DNA from: Nemertoderma westbladi
Taxonomy: Eukaryota > Xenacoelomorpha > Nemertodermatida > Nemertodermatidae
Direction of reading: 5' to 3'
Assembly (NCBI GenBank): GCA_032718475.1
Contig: JAUCBJ010006359.1
Span: forward strand, 25,571 to 89,570
Length of the DNA stretch: 64,000 bases
Of this stretch, positions 12,201-24,200 are shown in pieces (positions within the stretch are counted from its first letter, which is position 1; each line of letters starts with the position of its first letter). The notes under the pieces are model-generated. The model had not been told where the DNA came from. It searched no databases and worked only from the letters and a program-made list of their open reading frames with translations. A program made the position numbers and the translations under genes.

Positions 12201-15200
12201 AAAACGTGTTGTGAATGGCTGGGTTGGAGGATGAGAAAAAACGTGTTGGGAATGGGTGGGTTGGAGGATGAGAAAAACGTGTTGGGGATGGGCGGGTTGG
12301 CGGATGAGAAAAGACGTGTTGGGAATGGGTGGGTTGGAGGATGAGAAAAAACGTGTTGGGAATAGGTGGGCCGGAGGATGATAAAATCGTGTTGGGGATG
12401 GATGGGTTGGAGGATGAGAAAAAACATGTTGGGAATGGGTGGGTTGGAGGATGAGAAAAAACGTGTTGGGAATGGGTGGGTGGGAGGATGAGAAAAAACG
12501 TGTTGGGCATGGGTGGGTGGGAGGATGAGAAAAAACGTGTTGGGAATGGGTGGGTTGGAGGATGAGAAAAAACGTGTTGGGAATGGGTGGGTTGGAGGAT
12601 GAGAAAAAACGTGTTGGGAATGGGTCGGTTGGAGGATGAGAAAAAACGTGTTGGGGATGGGTGGGTGGAAGGTTGAGAAAAAACGTGTTGGGAATGGGTA
12701 GGTCGGAGGATGAGAAAAAACGTGCTGGGGATGGGTGGGTGGGAGGATGAGAAAAAACGTGTTGGGAATGGGTGGGCCGGAGGATGAGAAAAACGTGTTG
12801 GGGATGGGTGGGTTGGAGGATGAGAAAAAAACGTGTTGGGAATGGGTAGGTGGGAGGATGAGAAAAAAACGTGTTGGGAATGGGTGGGTGGGAGGATAAG
12901 AAAAAACGTGTTGTGAATGGGTGGGTGGGAGGATGAGAAAAAACGTGTTGGGGATGGGTGGGTGGGAGGATGAGAAAAAAACGTGTTGGGAATGGGTGGG
13001 TGGGAGGATAAGAAAAAACGTGTTGTGAATGGGTGGGTGGGAGGATGAGAAAAAACGTGTTGGGGATGGGTGGGCCGGAGGATGAGAAAAACGTGTTGGG
13101 GATGGGTGGGTGGGAGGATGAGAAAAAACGTGTTGGGAATGGGTGGGTGGGAGGATGAGAAAAAACGTGTTGGGAATGGGTGGGTGGAAGGATGAGAAAA
13201 AACGTGTTGGGAATAGGTGGGCCGGAGGATGAGAAAACGTGTTGGGGATGGGTGGGTGGGAGGATGAGAAAAAACGTGTTGGGGATGGGTGGGTGGGAGG
13301 ATGAGAAAAAAACGTGTTGGGAATGGGTGGGTGGGAGGATGAGAAAAAACGTGTTGTGAATGGGTGGGCCGGAGGATGAGAAAAAACGTGTTGGGAATGG
13401 GTGGGCGGGAGGATGAGAAAAAACGTGTTGGGAATGGGTGGGTGTGAGGATGAGAAAAACGTGTTGGGAATGGGTGGGTGGAAGGATGAGAAAACACGTG
13501 CTGGGAATGGGTGGGTGGGAGGATGAGAAAAAACGTGTTGTGAATGGGTGGGCCGGAGGGTGAGAAAAAACGTGTTGGGAATGGGTGGGTGGGAGGATGA
13601 GAAAAAACGTGTTGGGAATGGGTGGGTTGGAGGATGAGAAAAAACGTGTTGGGAATGGGTGGGTTGGAGGATGAGAAAAAACGTGTTGGGAATGGGTGGG
13701 TGGAAGGATGAGAAAAAATGTGTTGGGAATGGGTGGGTGGGAGGATGAGAAAAAACGTGTTGGGAATGGGTTGGTGGAAGGATGAGAAAAAACGTGTTGG
13801 GAATGGGTGGGTGGGAGGATGAGAAAAAACGTGTTGGGAATGGGTGGGTGGGAGGATGAGAAAAAACGTGTTGGGAATGGGTGGGTTGGAGGATGAGAAA
13901 AAACGTGTTGTGAATGGGTGGGTGGGAGGATGAGAAAAAACGTGTTGGGGATGGGTGGGCCGGAGGATGAGAAAAACGTGTTGGGGATGGGTGGGTGGGA
14001 GGAATGAGAAAAACGTGTTGGGAATGGGTGGGTGGAAGGATGAGAAAAAACGTGTTGGGAATGGGTGGGTGGGAGGATGAGAAAATCGTGTTGGGGATGG
14101 ATGGGTTGGAGGATGAGAAAAAACATGTTGGGAATGGGAGGGTTGGAGGATGAGAAAAAACGTGTTGGGAATGGGTGGGTGGGAGGATGAGAAAAAACGT
14201 GTTGGGGATGGGTGGGCCGGAGGATGAGAAAAACGTGTTGGGGATGGGTGGGTGGGAGGATGAGAAAAACGTGTTGGGAATGGGTGGGTGGAAGGATGAG
14301 AAAAAACGTTTTGGGAATGGGTGGGTGGGAGGATGAGAAAAAACGTGTTGGGCATGGGTGGGTGGGAGGATGAGAAAAAACGTGTTGGGAATGGGTGGGT
14401 TGGAGGATGAGAAAAAACGTGTTGGGAATGGGTGGGTTGGAGGATGAGAAAAAACGTGTTGGGAATGGGTCGGTTGGAGGATGAGAAAAAACGTGTTGGG
14501 GATGGGTGGGTGGAAGGTTGAGAAAAAACGTGTTGGGAATGGGTAGGTCGGAGGATGAGAAAAAACGTGCTGGGGATGGGTGGGTGGGAGGATGAGAAAA
14601 AACGTGTTGGGAATGGGTGGGCCGGAGGATGAGAAAAACGTTTTGGGGATGGGTGGGTTGGAGGATGAGAAAAAAACGTGTTGGGAATGGGTGGGTGGGA
14701 GGATGAGAAAAAACGTGTTGGGAATGGGTGGGTGGGAGGATAAGAAAAAACGTGTTGTGAATGGGTGGGTGGGAGGATGAGAAAAAACGTGTTGGGGATG
14801 GGGGGTGGGAGGATGAGAAAAAAACGTGTTGGGAATGGGTGGGTGGGAGGATAAGAAAAAACGTGTTGTGAATGGGTGGGTGGGAGGATGAGAAAAAACG
14901 TGTTGGGGATGGGTGGGCCGGAGGATGAGAAAAACGTGTTGGGGATGGGTGGGTGGGAGGATGAGAAAAACGTGTTGGGAATGGGTGGGTGGAAGGATGA
15001 GAAAAAACGTGTTGGGAATGGGTGGGTGGGAGGATGAGAAAAAACGTGTTGGGAATAGGTGGGCCGGAGGATGAGAAAACGTGTTGGGGATGGGTGGGTT
15101 GGAGGATGAGAAAAAAACGTGTTGGGAATGGGTGGGTGGGAGGATGAGAAAAAACGTGCTGTGAATGGGTGGGTGGGAGGATGAGAAAAAACGTGTTGTG

Positions 15201-18200
15201 AATGGCTGGGTTGGAGGATGAGAAAAAACGTGTTGGGAATGGGTGGGTTGGAGGATGAGAAAAACGTGTTGGGGATGGGCGGGTTGGAGGATGAGAAAAA
15301 ACGTGTTGGGAATGGGTGGGTTGGAGGATGAGAAAAAACGTGTTGGGAATAGGTGGGCCGGAGGATGATAAAATCGTGTTGGGGATGGATGGGTTGGAGG
15401 ATGAGAAAAAACATGTTGGGAATGGGTGGGTTGGAGGATGAGAAAAAACGTGTTGGGAATGGGTGGGTGGGAGGATGAGAAAAAACGTGTTGGGCATGGG
15501 TGGGTGGGAGGATGAGAAAAAACGTGTTGGGAATGGGTGGGTTGGAGGATGAGAAAAAACGTGTTGGGAATGGGTGGGTTGGAGGATGAGAAAAAACGTG
15601 TTGGGAATGGGTCGGTTGGAGGATGAGAAAAAACGTGTTGGGGATGGGTGGGTGGAAGGTTGAGAAAAAACGTGTTGGGAATGGGTAGGTCGGAGGATGA
15701 GAAAAAACGTGCTGGGGATGGGTGGGTGGGAGGATGAGAAAAAACGTGTTGGGAATGGGTGGGCCGGAGGATGAGAAAAACGTGTTGGGGATGGGTGGGT
15801 TGGAGGATGAGAAAAAAACGTGTTGGGAATGGGTAGGTGGGAGGATGAGAAAAAAACGTGTTGGGAATGGGTGGGTGGGAGGATAAGAAAAAACGTGTTG
15901 TGAATGGGTGGGTGGGAGGATGAGAAAAAACGTGTTGGGGATGGGTGGGTGGGAGGATGAGAAAAAAACGTGTTGGGAATGGGTGGGTGGGAGGATAAGA
16001 AAAAACGTGTTGTGAATGGGTGGGTGGGAGGATGAGAAAAAACGTGTTGGGAATGGGTGGGCCGGAGGATGAGAAAAACGTGTTGGGGATGGGTGGGTGG
16101 GAGGATGAGAAAAAACGTGTTGGGAATGGGTGGGTGGGAGGATGAGAAAAAACGTGTTGGGAATGGGTGGGTGGAAGGATGAGAAAAAACGTGTTGGGAA
16201 TAGGTGGGCCGGAGGATGAGAAAACGTGTTGGGGATGGGTGGGTGGGAGGATGAGAAAAAACGTGTTGGGGATGGGTGGGTGGGAGGATGAGAAAAAAAC
16301 GTGTTGGGAATGGGTGGGTGGGAGGATGAGAAAAAACGTGTTGTGAATGGGTGGGCCGGAGGATGAGAAAAAACGTGTTGGGAATGGGTGGGCGGGAGGA
16401 TGAGAAAAAACGTGTTGGGAATGGGTGGGTGTGAGGATGAGAAAAACGTGTTGGGAATGGGTGGGTGGAAGGATGAGAAAACACGTGCTGGGAATGGGTG
16501 GGTGGGAGGATGAGAAAAAACGTGTTGTGAATGGGTGGGCCGGAGGGTGAGAAAAAACGTGTTGGGAATGGGTGGGTGGGAGGATGAGAAAAAACGTGTT
16601 GGGAATGGGTGGGTTGGAGGATGAGAAAAAACGTGTTGGGAATGGGTGGGTTGGAGGATGAGAAAAAACGTGTTGGGAATGGGTGGGTGGAAGGATGAGA
16701 AAAAATGTGTTGGGAATGGGTGGGTGGGAGGATGAGAAAAAACGTGTTGGGAATGGGTTGGTGGAAGGATGAGAAAAAACGTGTTGGGAATGGGTGGGTG
16801 GGAGGATGAGAAAAAACGTGTTGGGAATGGGTGGGTGGGAGGATGAGAAAAAACGTGTTGGGAATGGGTGGGCCGGAGGATGAGAAAAACGTGTTGGGGA
16901 TGGGTGGGTGGGACGATGAGAAAAACGTGTTGGGAATGGGCGGGTGGGAGGATGAGAAAAAACGTGTTGGGAATGGGTGGGCCGGAGGATGAGAAAAACG
17001 TGTTGGGGATGGGTAGGTGGGAGGATGAGAAAAACGTGTTGGGAATGGGTGGGCCGGAGGATGAGAAAAACGTGTTGGGAATGGGTGGGTGGAAGGATGA
17101 GAAAAAACGTGTTGGGAATGGGTGGGTGGGAGGATGAGAAAAAACGTGTTGGGAATAGGTGGGCCGGAGGATGAGAAAACGTGTTGGGGATGGGTGGGTT
17201 GGAGGATGAGAAAAAAACGTGTTGGGAATGGGTGGGTGGGAGGATGAGAAAAAACGTGCTGTGAATGGGTGGGTGGGAGGATGAGAAAAAACGTGTTGTG
17301 AATGGCTGGGTTGGAGGATGAGAAAAAACGTGTTGGGAATGGGTGGGTTGGAGGATGAGAAAAACGTGTTGGGGATGGGCGGGTTGGAGGATGAGAAAAA
17401 ACGTGTTGGGAATGGGTGGGTTGGAGGATGAGAAAAAACGTGTTGGGAATAGGTGGGCCGGAGGATGATAAAATCGTGTTGGGGATGGATGGGTTGGAGG
17501 ATGAGAAAAAACATGTTGGGAATGGGTGGGTTGGAGGATGAGAAAAAACGTGTTGGGAATGGGTGGGTGGGAGGATGAGAAAAAACGTGTTGGGCATGGG
17601 TGGGTGGGAGGATGAGAAAAAACGTGTTGGGAATGGGTGGGTTGGAGGATGAGAAAAAACGTGTTGGGAATGGGTGGGTTGGAGGATGAGAAAAAACGTG
17701 TTGGGAATGGGTCGGTTGGAGGATGAGAAAAAACGTGTTGGGGATGGGTGGGTGGAAGGTTGAGAAAAAACGTGTTGGGAATGGGTAGGTCGGAGGATGA
17801 GAAAAAACGTGCTGGGGATGGGTGGGTGGGACGATGAGAAAAAACGTGTTGGGAATGGGTGGGCCGGAGGATGAGAAAAACGTGTTGGGGATGGGTGGGT
17901 TGGAGGATGAGAAAAAAACGTGTTGGGAATGGGTAGGTGGGAGGATGAGAAAAAAACGTGTTGGGAATGGGTGGGTGGGAGGATAAGAAAAAACGTGTTG
18001 TGAATGGGTGGGTGGGAGGATGAGAAAAAACGTGTTGGGGATGGGTGGGTGGGAGGATGAGAAAAAAACGTGTTGGGAATGGGTGGGTGGGAGGATAAGA
18101 AAAAACGTGTTGTGAATGGGTGGGTGGGAGGATGAGAAAAAACGTGTTGGGGATGGGTGGGCCGGAGGATGAGAAAAACGTGTTGGGGATGGGTGGGTGG

Positions 18201-20641
18201 GAGGATGAGAAAAAACGTGTTGGGAATGGGTGGGTGGGAGGATGAGAAAAAACGTGTTGGGAATGGGTGGGTGGAAGGATGAGAAAAAACGTGTTGGGAA
18301 TAGGTGGGCCGGAGGATGAGAAAACGTGTTGGGGATGGGTGGGTGGGAGGAAGAGAAAAAACGTGTTGGGGATGGGTGGGTGGGAGGATGAGAAAAAAAC
18401 GTGTTGGGAATGGGTGGGTGGGAGGATAAGAAAAAACGTGTTGTGAATGGGTGGGTGGGAGGATGAGAAAACGTGTTGGGGATGGGTGGGTGGGAGGATG
18501 AGAAAAAACGTGTTGGGGATGGGTGGGTGGGAGGATGAGAAAAAAACGTGTTGGGAATGGGTGGGTGGGAGGATAAGAAAAAACGTGTTGTGAATGGGTG
18601 GGTGGGAGGATGAGAAAAAACGTGTTGGGGATGGGTGGGCCGGAGGATGAGAAAAACGTGTTGGGGATGGGTGGGTGGGAGGATGAGAAAAACGTGTTGG
18701 GAATGGGTGGGTGGAAGGATGAGAAAAAACGTGTTGGGAATGGGTGGGTGGGAGGATGAGAAAAAACGTGTTGGGAATAGGTGGGCCGGAGGATGAGAAA
18801 ACGTGTTGGGGATGGGTGGGTTGGAGGATGAGAAAAAACGTGTTGGGAATGGGTGGGTGGGAGGATGAGAAAAAACGTGTTGTGAATGGGTAGGTGGGAG
18901 GATGAGAAAAAACGTGTTGTGAATGGGTGGGCCGGAGGATGAGAAAACGTGTTGGGGATGGGTGGGTTGGAGGATGAGAAAATCGTGTTGGGAATGGGTG
19001 GGTGGAAGGATGAGAAAACACGTGCTGGGAATGGGTGGGTGGGAGGATGAGAAAAAACGTGTTGTGAATGGGTGGGCCGGAGGATGAGAAAACGTGTTGG
19101 GGATGGGTGGGTTGGAGGATGAGAAAAAACGTGTTGGGAATGGGTGGGTGGGAGGATGAGAAAAAACGTGTTGTGAATGGGTGGGCCGGAGGATGAGAAA
19201 AAACGTGTTGGGAATGGGTGGGCGGGAGGATGAGAAAAAACGTGTTGGGAATGGGTGGGTGTGAGGATGAGAAAAACGTGTTGGGAATGGGTGGGTGGAA
19301 GGATGAGAAAACACGTGCTGGGAATGGGTGGGTGGGAGGATGAGAAAAAACGTGTTGTGAATGGGTGGGCCGGAGGGTGAGAAAAAACGTGTTGGGAATG
19401 GGTGGGTGGGAGGATGAGAAAAAACGTGTTGGGAATGGGTGGGTTGGAGGATGAGAAAAAACGTGTTGGGAATGGGTGGGTTGGAGGATGAGAAAAAACG
19501 TGTTGGGAATGGGTGGGTGGAAGGATGAGAAAAAATGTGTTGGGAATGGGTGGGTGGGAGGATGAGAAAAAACGTGTTGGGAATGGGTTGGTGGAAGGAT
19601 GAGAAAAAACGTGTTGGGAATGGGTGGGTGGGAGGATGAGAAAAAACGTGTTGGGAATGGGTGGGTGGGAGGATGAGAAAAAACGTGTTGGGAATGGGTG
19701 GGCCGGAGGATGAGAAAAACGTGTTGGGGATGGGTGGGTGGGACGATGAGAAAAACGTGTTGGGAATGGGCGGGTGGGAGGATGAGAAAAAACGTGTTGG
19801 GAATGGGTGGGCCGGAGGATGAGAAAAACGTGTTGGGGATGGGTAGGTGGGAGGATGAGAAAAACGTGTTGGGAATGGGTGGGCCGGAGGATGAGAAAAA
19901 CGTGTTGGGAATGGGTGGGTGGAAGGATGAGAAAACACGTGCTGGGAATGGGTGGGTGGGAGGATGAGAAAAAACGTGTTGTGAATGGGTGGGCCGGAGG
20001 ATGAGAAAACGTGTTGGGGATGGGTGGGTTGGAGGATGAGAAAAAAACGTGTTGTGAATGGGTGGGTGGGAGGATGAGAAAAAACGTGTTGTGAATGGGT
20101 GGGTGGGAGGATGAGAAAAAACGTGTTGTGAATGGGTGGGGCGGAGGATGAGAAAAAACGTGTTGGGAATGGGTGGGCGGGAGGATGAGAAAAAACGTGT
20201 TGGGAATGGGTGGGTGTGAGGATGAGAAAAACGTGTTGGGAATGGGTGGGTGGAAGGATGAGAAAAAACGTGTTGGGAATGGGTGGGTGGAAGGATGAGA
20301 AAAAATGTGTTGGGAATGGGTGGGTGGGAGGATGAGAAAAAACGTGTTGGGAATGGGTTGGTGGAAGGATGAGAAAAAAGGTGTTGGGAATGGGTGGGTG
20401 GGAGGATGAGAAAAAACGTGTTGGGAATGGGTGGGTGGGAGGATGAGAAAAAAACGTGTTGGGAACGGGTGGCTAGGAGGATGAAAAAAAAAACGTGTTG
20501 GAAATAGGTGGGCCGGAGGATGAGAAAAACGTGTTGGGGATGGGTGGGTGGGAGGATGAGAAAAAACGTGTTGGGAATGGGTGGGTGGGAGGATGAGAAA
20601 AAACGTGTTGGGAATGGGTGGGTGGGAGGATGAGAAAAAAC
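6207..20641. repeat. 37-bp G-rich satellite array (14.4 kb)
   Basis: About 390 head-to-tail copies of a 37-bp monomer (GAGGATGAGAAAAAACGTGT followed by TGGGAATGGGTGGGTGG). Common variants are TTGGAGG, CCGGAGG, GGGGATGGG, TTGTGAATG and runs of 3-7 A. Most monomers contain GGGAATGGGTGGGTGGG, a canonical G-quadruplex motif, always on the plus strand. The monomer has no stop on the minus strand in any frame and 37 is 1 mod 3, so every minus frame cycles through the same 37-residue peptide period. This yields spurious open frames of thousands of codons with His/Pro/Ser/Phe-rich translation. No gene is supported. Larger duplicated blocks within the array are listed as findings. Confidence 0.97.
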
Positions 20642-20689
20642 TTCGAAAAATTTCAGTTCTGCAATGTTGTGTATTTATTAAATATAATA

Positions 20690-21060
20690 AAAGCCACTAA
20701 TTGAATGCCACCCCAAATTAGATGATTTCACACCAATTATTTTTTTATTGTTTATTTCACACCATTATTTAGCACCAAAAATATTTTTTTTGTAGCACCA
20801 ATTTACATTCCCCATTTTGAATATCTCTCTCACCAAAAACAATTATTCATCCCCCAAAAACAATAATTCATCCCCAAAAACTATTATTCACCACCCCCCC
20901 CCCCCCTCCCAAAAAAAAATAAACAATTATCCATCACCCAAAAACAATTATTCATCCCCCAAAAACAAAAACTCATTCTCCCAAAAACAATTATTCATAC
21001 CCTAAAATCAATTATTCAATCTCCCTAAAATAATTACTTGTCAACCAAAAACAATTCTTC
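20690..21060. repeat. Diverged left inverted flank of the 21-bp satellite
   Basis: This C/A-rich stretch has degenerate 21-bp periodicity (CCCCAAAAACAATTATTCAT and similar). It reads as the reverse complement of the satellite that follows (which is CCCCAAAATAAATACATAAT on that strand). Its outer part (CCACTAATTGAATGCCACCC, GATGATTTCACACCAATTAT) is similar to the reverse complement of 26700-26805 (CCAATTAAAGTCATACC, GATGAAAATTTCACC). The two flanks therefore form a diverged inverted repeat around the array. A C12-type homopolymer lies near 20893. Confidence 0.6.
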
Positions 21061-21285
21061 CAGCACCAAATATGTTATGAAAAATTTAATTATAGAAAAT
21101 CGTTCACTATTTATTTCCATAAATCAAACAAAATGTTTAATCATATTACCGACGATCCTCGGGTGAGTACAAAACAAAGACCCAATTATAAAAACCTGCA
21201 TAATCTTGTAAGATGTTAACTTTCTTTTCTTGTTTTGGACCCTCCAACACGCTTCTGTAACCTGCTCCTTTACTAACCTGCTCCA
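21061..21285. other. Unique spacer before the 21-bp satellite
   Basis: Non-repetitive AT-rich DNA. It ends with CTGTAACCTGCTCCTTTAC and a second AACCTGCTCC, which resembles the interior of the MITE pair at 28431 and 30466 (CTGTAACCTGTTCC). A small piece of that MITE family may be present at the array edge. No gene seen. Confidence 0.4.
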
Positions 21286-24200
21286 GTATTTATTTTGGGG
21301 GATTATGTATTTATTTTGGGGGATTATGTATTTATTTTGGGGGATTATGTATTTATTTTGGGGGATTATGTATTTATTTTGGGGGATTATGTATTTAGTT
21401 TGGGGGATTATGTATTTATTTTGGAGGATTATGTATTTATTTTGGGGGATTATGTATTTATTTTGGGGGATTATGTATTTATTTTGGAGGATTATGTATT
21501 TATTTTGGGGGATTATGTATTTATTTTGGGGGATTATGTATTTATTTTGGGGGATTATGTATTTATTTTGGGGGATTATGTATTTATTTTGTGGGATTAT
21601 GTATTTATTTTGGGGGATTATGTATTTATTTTGGGGGATTATGTATTTATTTTGGGGGATTATGTATTTATTTTGGAGGATTATGTATTTATTTTGGGGG
21701 ATTATGTATTTATTTTGGGGGATTATGAATTTATTTTGGGGGATTATGTATTTATTTTGGGGGATTATGTATTTATTTTGGGGGATTATGTATTTATTTT
21801 GGGGGATTATGTATTTATTTTGGGGGATTATGTATTTATTTTGGAGGATTATGTATTTATTTTGGGGGATTATGTATTTATTTTGGGGGATTATGTATTT
21901 ATTTTGGGGGATTATGAATTTATTTTGGGGGATTATGTATTTATTTTGGGGGATTATGTATTTATTTTGGGGGATTATGTATTTATTTTGGGGGATTATG
22001 TATTTATTTTGGAGGATTATGTATTTATTTTGGGGGATTATGTATTTATTTTGGGGGATTATGAATTTATTTTGGGGGATTATGTATTTATTTTGGGGGA
22101 TTATGTATTTATTTTGGGGGATTATGTATTTATTTTGGAGGATTATGTATTTATTTTGGGGGATTATGTATTTATTTTGGGGGATTATGTATTTATTTTG
22201 GGGGATTATGTATTTATTTTGGGGGATTATGTATTTATTTTGGGGGATTATGTATTTATTTTGGGGGATTATGTATTTATTTTGGGGGATTATGTATTTA
22301 TTTTGGGGGATTATGTATTTATTTTGGAGGATTATGTATTTATTTTGGGGGATTATGTATTTATTTTGGGGGATTATGTATTTATTTTGGGGGATTATGT
22401 ATTTATTTTGGGGGATTATGTATTTATTTTGGGGGATTATGTATTTATTTTGGGGGATTATGTATTTATTTTGGGGGATTATGTATTTATTTTGGGGGAT
22501 TATGTATTTATTTTGGGGGATTATGTATTTATTTTGGGGGATTATGTATTTATTTTGTGGGATTATGTATTTATTTTGGGGGATTATGTATTTATTTTGG
22601 GGGATTATGTATTTATTTTGGGGGATTATGTATTTATTTTGGAGGATTATGTATTTATTTTGGGGGATTATGTATTTATTTTGGGGGATTATGTATTTAT
22701 TTTGGGGGATTATGTATTTATTTTGGGGGATTATGTATTTATTTTGGGGGATTATGTATTTATTTTGGGGGATTATGTATTTATTTTGGAGGATTATGTA
22801 TTTATTTTGGGGGATTATGTATTTATTTTGGGGGATTATGTATTTATTTTGGGGGATTATGTATTTATTTTGGGGGATTATGTATTTATTTTGTGGGATT
22901 ATGTATTTATTTTGGGGGATTATGTATTTATTTTGGGGGATTATGTATTTATTTTGGGGGATTATGTATTTATTTTGGAGGATTATGTATTTATTTTGGG
23001 GGATTATGTATTTATTTTGGGGGATTATGAATTTATTTTGGGGGATTATGTATTTATTTTGGGGGATTATGTATTTATTTTGGGGGATTATGTATTTATT
23101 TTGGGGGATTATGTATTTATTTTGGAGGATTATGTATTTATTTTGGGGGATTATGTATTTATTTTGGGGGATTATGAATTTATTTTGGGGGATTATGTAT
23201 TTATTTTGGGGGATTATGTATTTATTTTGGGGGATTATGTATTTATTTTGGAGGATTATGTATTTATTTTGGGGGATTATGTATTTATTTTGGGGGATTA
23301 TGTATTTATTTTGGGGGATTATGTATTTATTTTGGGGGATTATGTATTTATTTTGTGGGATTATGTATTTATTTTGGGGGATTATGTATTTATTTTGGGG
23401 GATTATGTATTTATTTTGGGGGATTATGTATTTATTTTGGAGGATTATGTATTTATTTTGGGGGATTATGTATTTATTTTGGGGGATTATGTATTTATTT
23501 TGGGGGATTATGTATTTATTTTGGGGGATTATGTATTTATTTTGGGGGATTATGTATTTATTTTGGGGGATTATGTATTTATTTTGGGGGATTATGTATT
23601 TATTTTGGGGGATTATGTATTTATTTTGGAGGATTATGTATTTATTTTGGGGGATTATGTATTTATTTTGGGGGATTATGAATTTATTTTGGGGGATTAT
23701 GTATTTATTTTGGGGGATTATGTATTTATTTTGGGGGATTATGTATTTATTTTGTGGGATTATGTATTTATTTTGGGGGATTATGTATTTATTTTGGGGG
23801 ATTATGTATTTATTTTGGGGGATTATGTATTTATTTTGGGGGATTATGTATTTATTTTGGGGGATTATGTATTTATTTTGGGGGATTATGTATTTATTTT
23901 GGAGGATTATGTATTTATTTTGGGGGATTATGTATTTATTTTGGGGGATTATGTATTTATTTTGGGGGATTATGTATTTATTTTGGGGGATTATGTATTT
24001 ATTTTGGGGGATTATGTATTTATTTTGGGGGATTATGTATTTATTTTGGGGGATTATGTATTTATTTTGGGGGATTATGTATTTATTTTGGAGGATTATG
24101 TATTTATTTTGGGGGATTATGTATTTATTTTGGGGGATTATGTATTTATTTTGGGGGATTATGTATTTATTTTGGGGGATTATGTATTTATTTTGGGGGA

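Noticed and set aside
6073-19938. Minus-strand open frame of 4,621 codons rich in His, Pro, Ser and Phe, and companion frames of 3,817 and 2,761 codons
   Set aside because: All come from the stop-free 37-bp monomer read in rotating frame. Three overlapping frames are equally open, indels do not matter, and there is no non-repeat domain, which is what a tandem repeat gives by chance.
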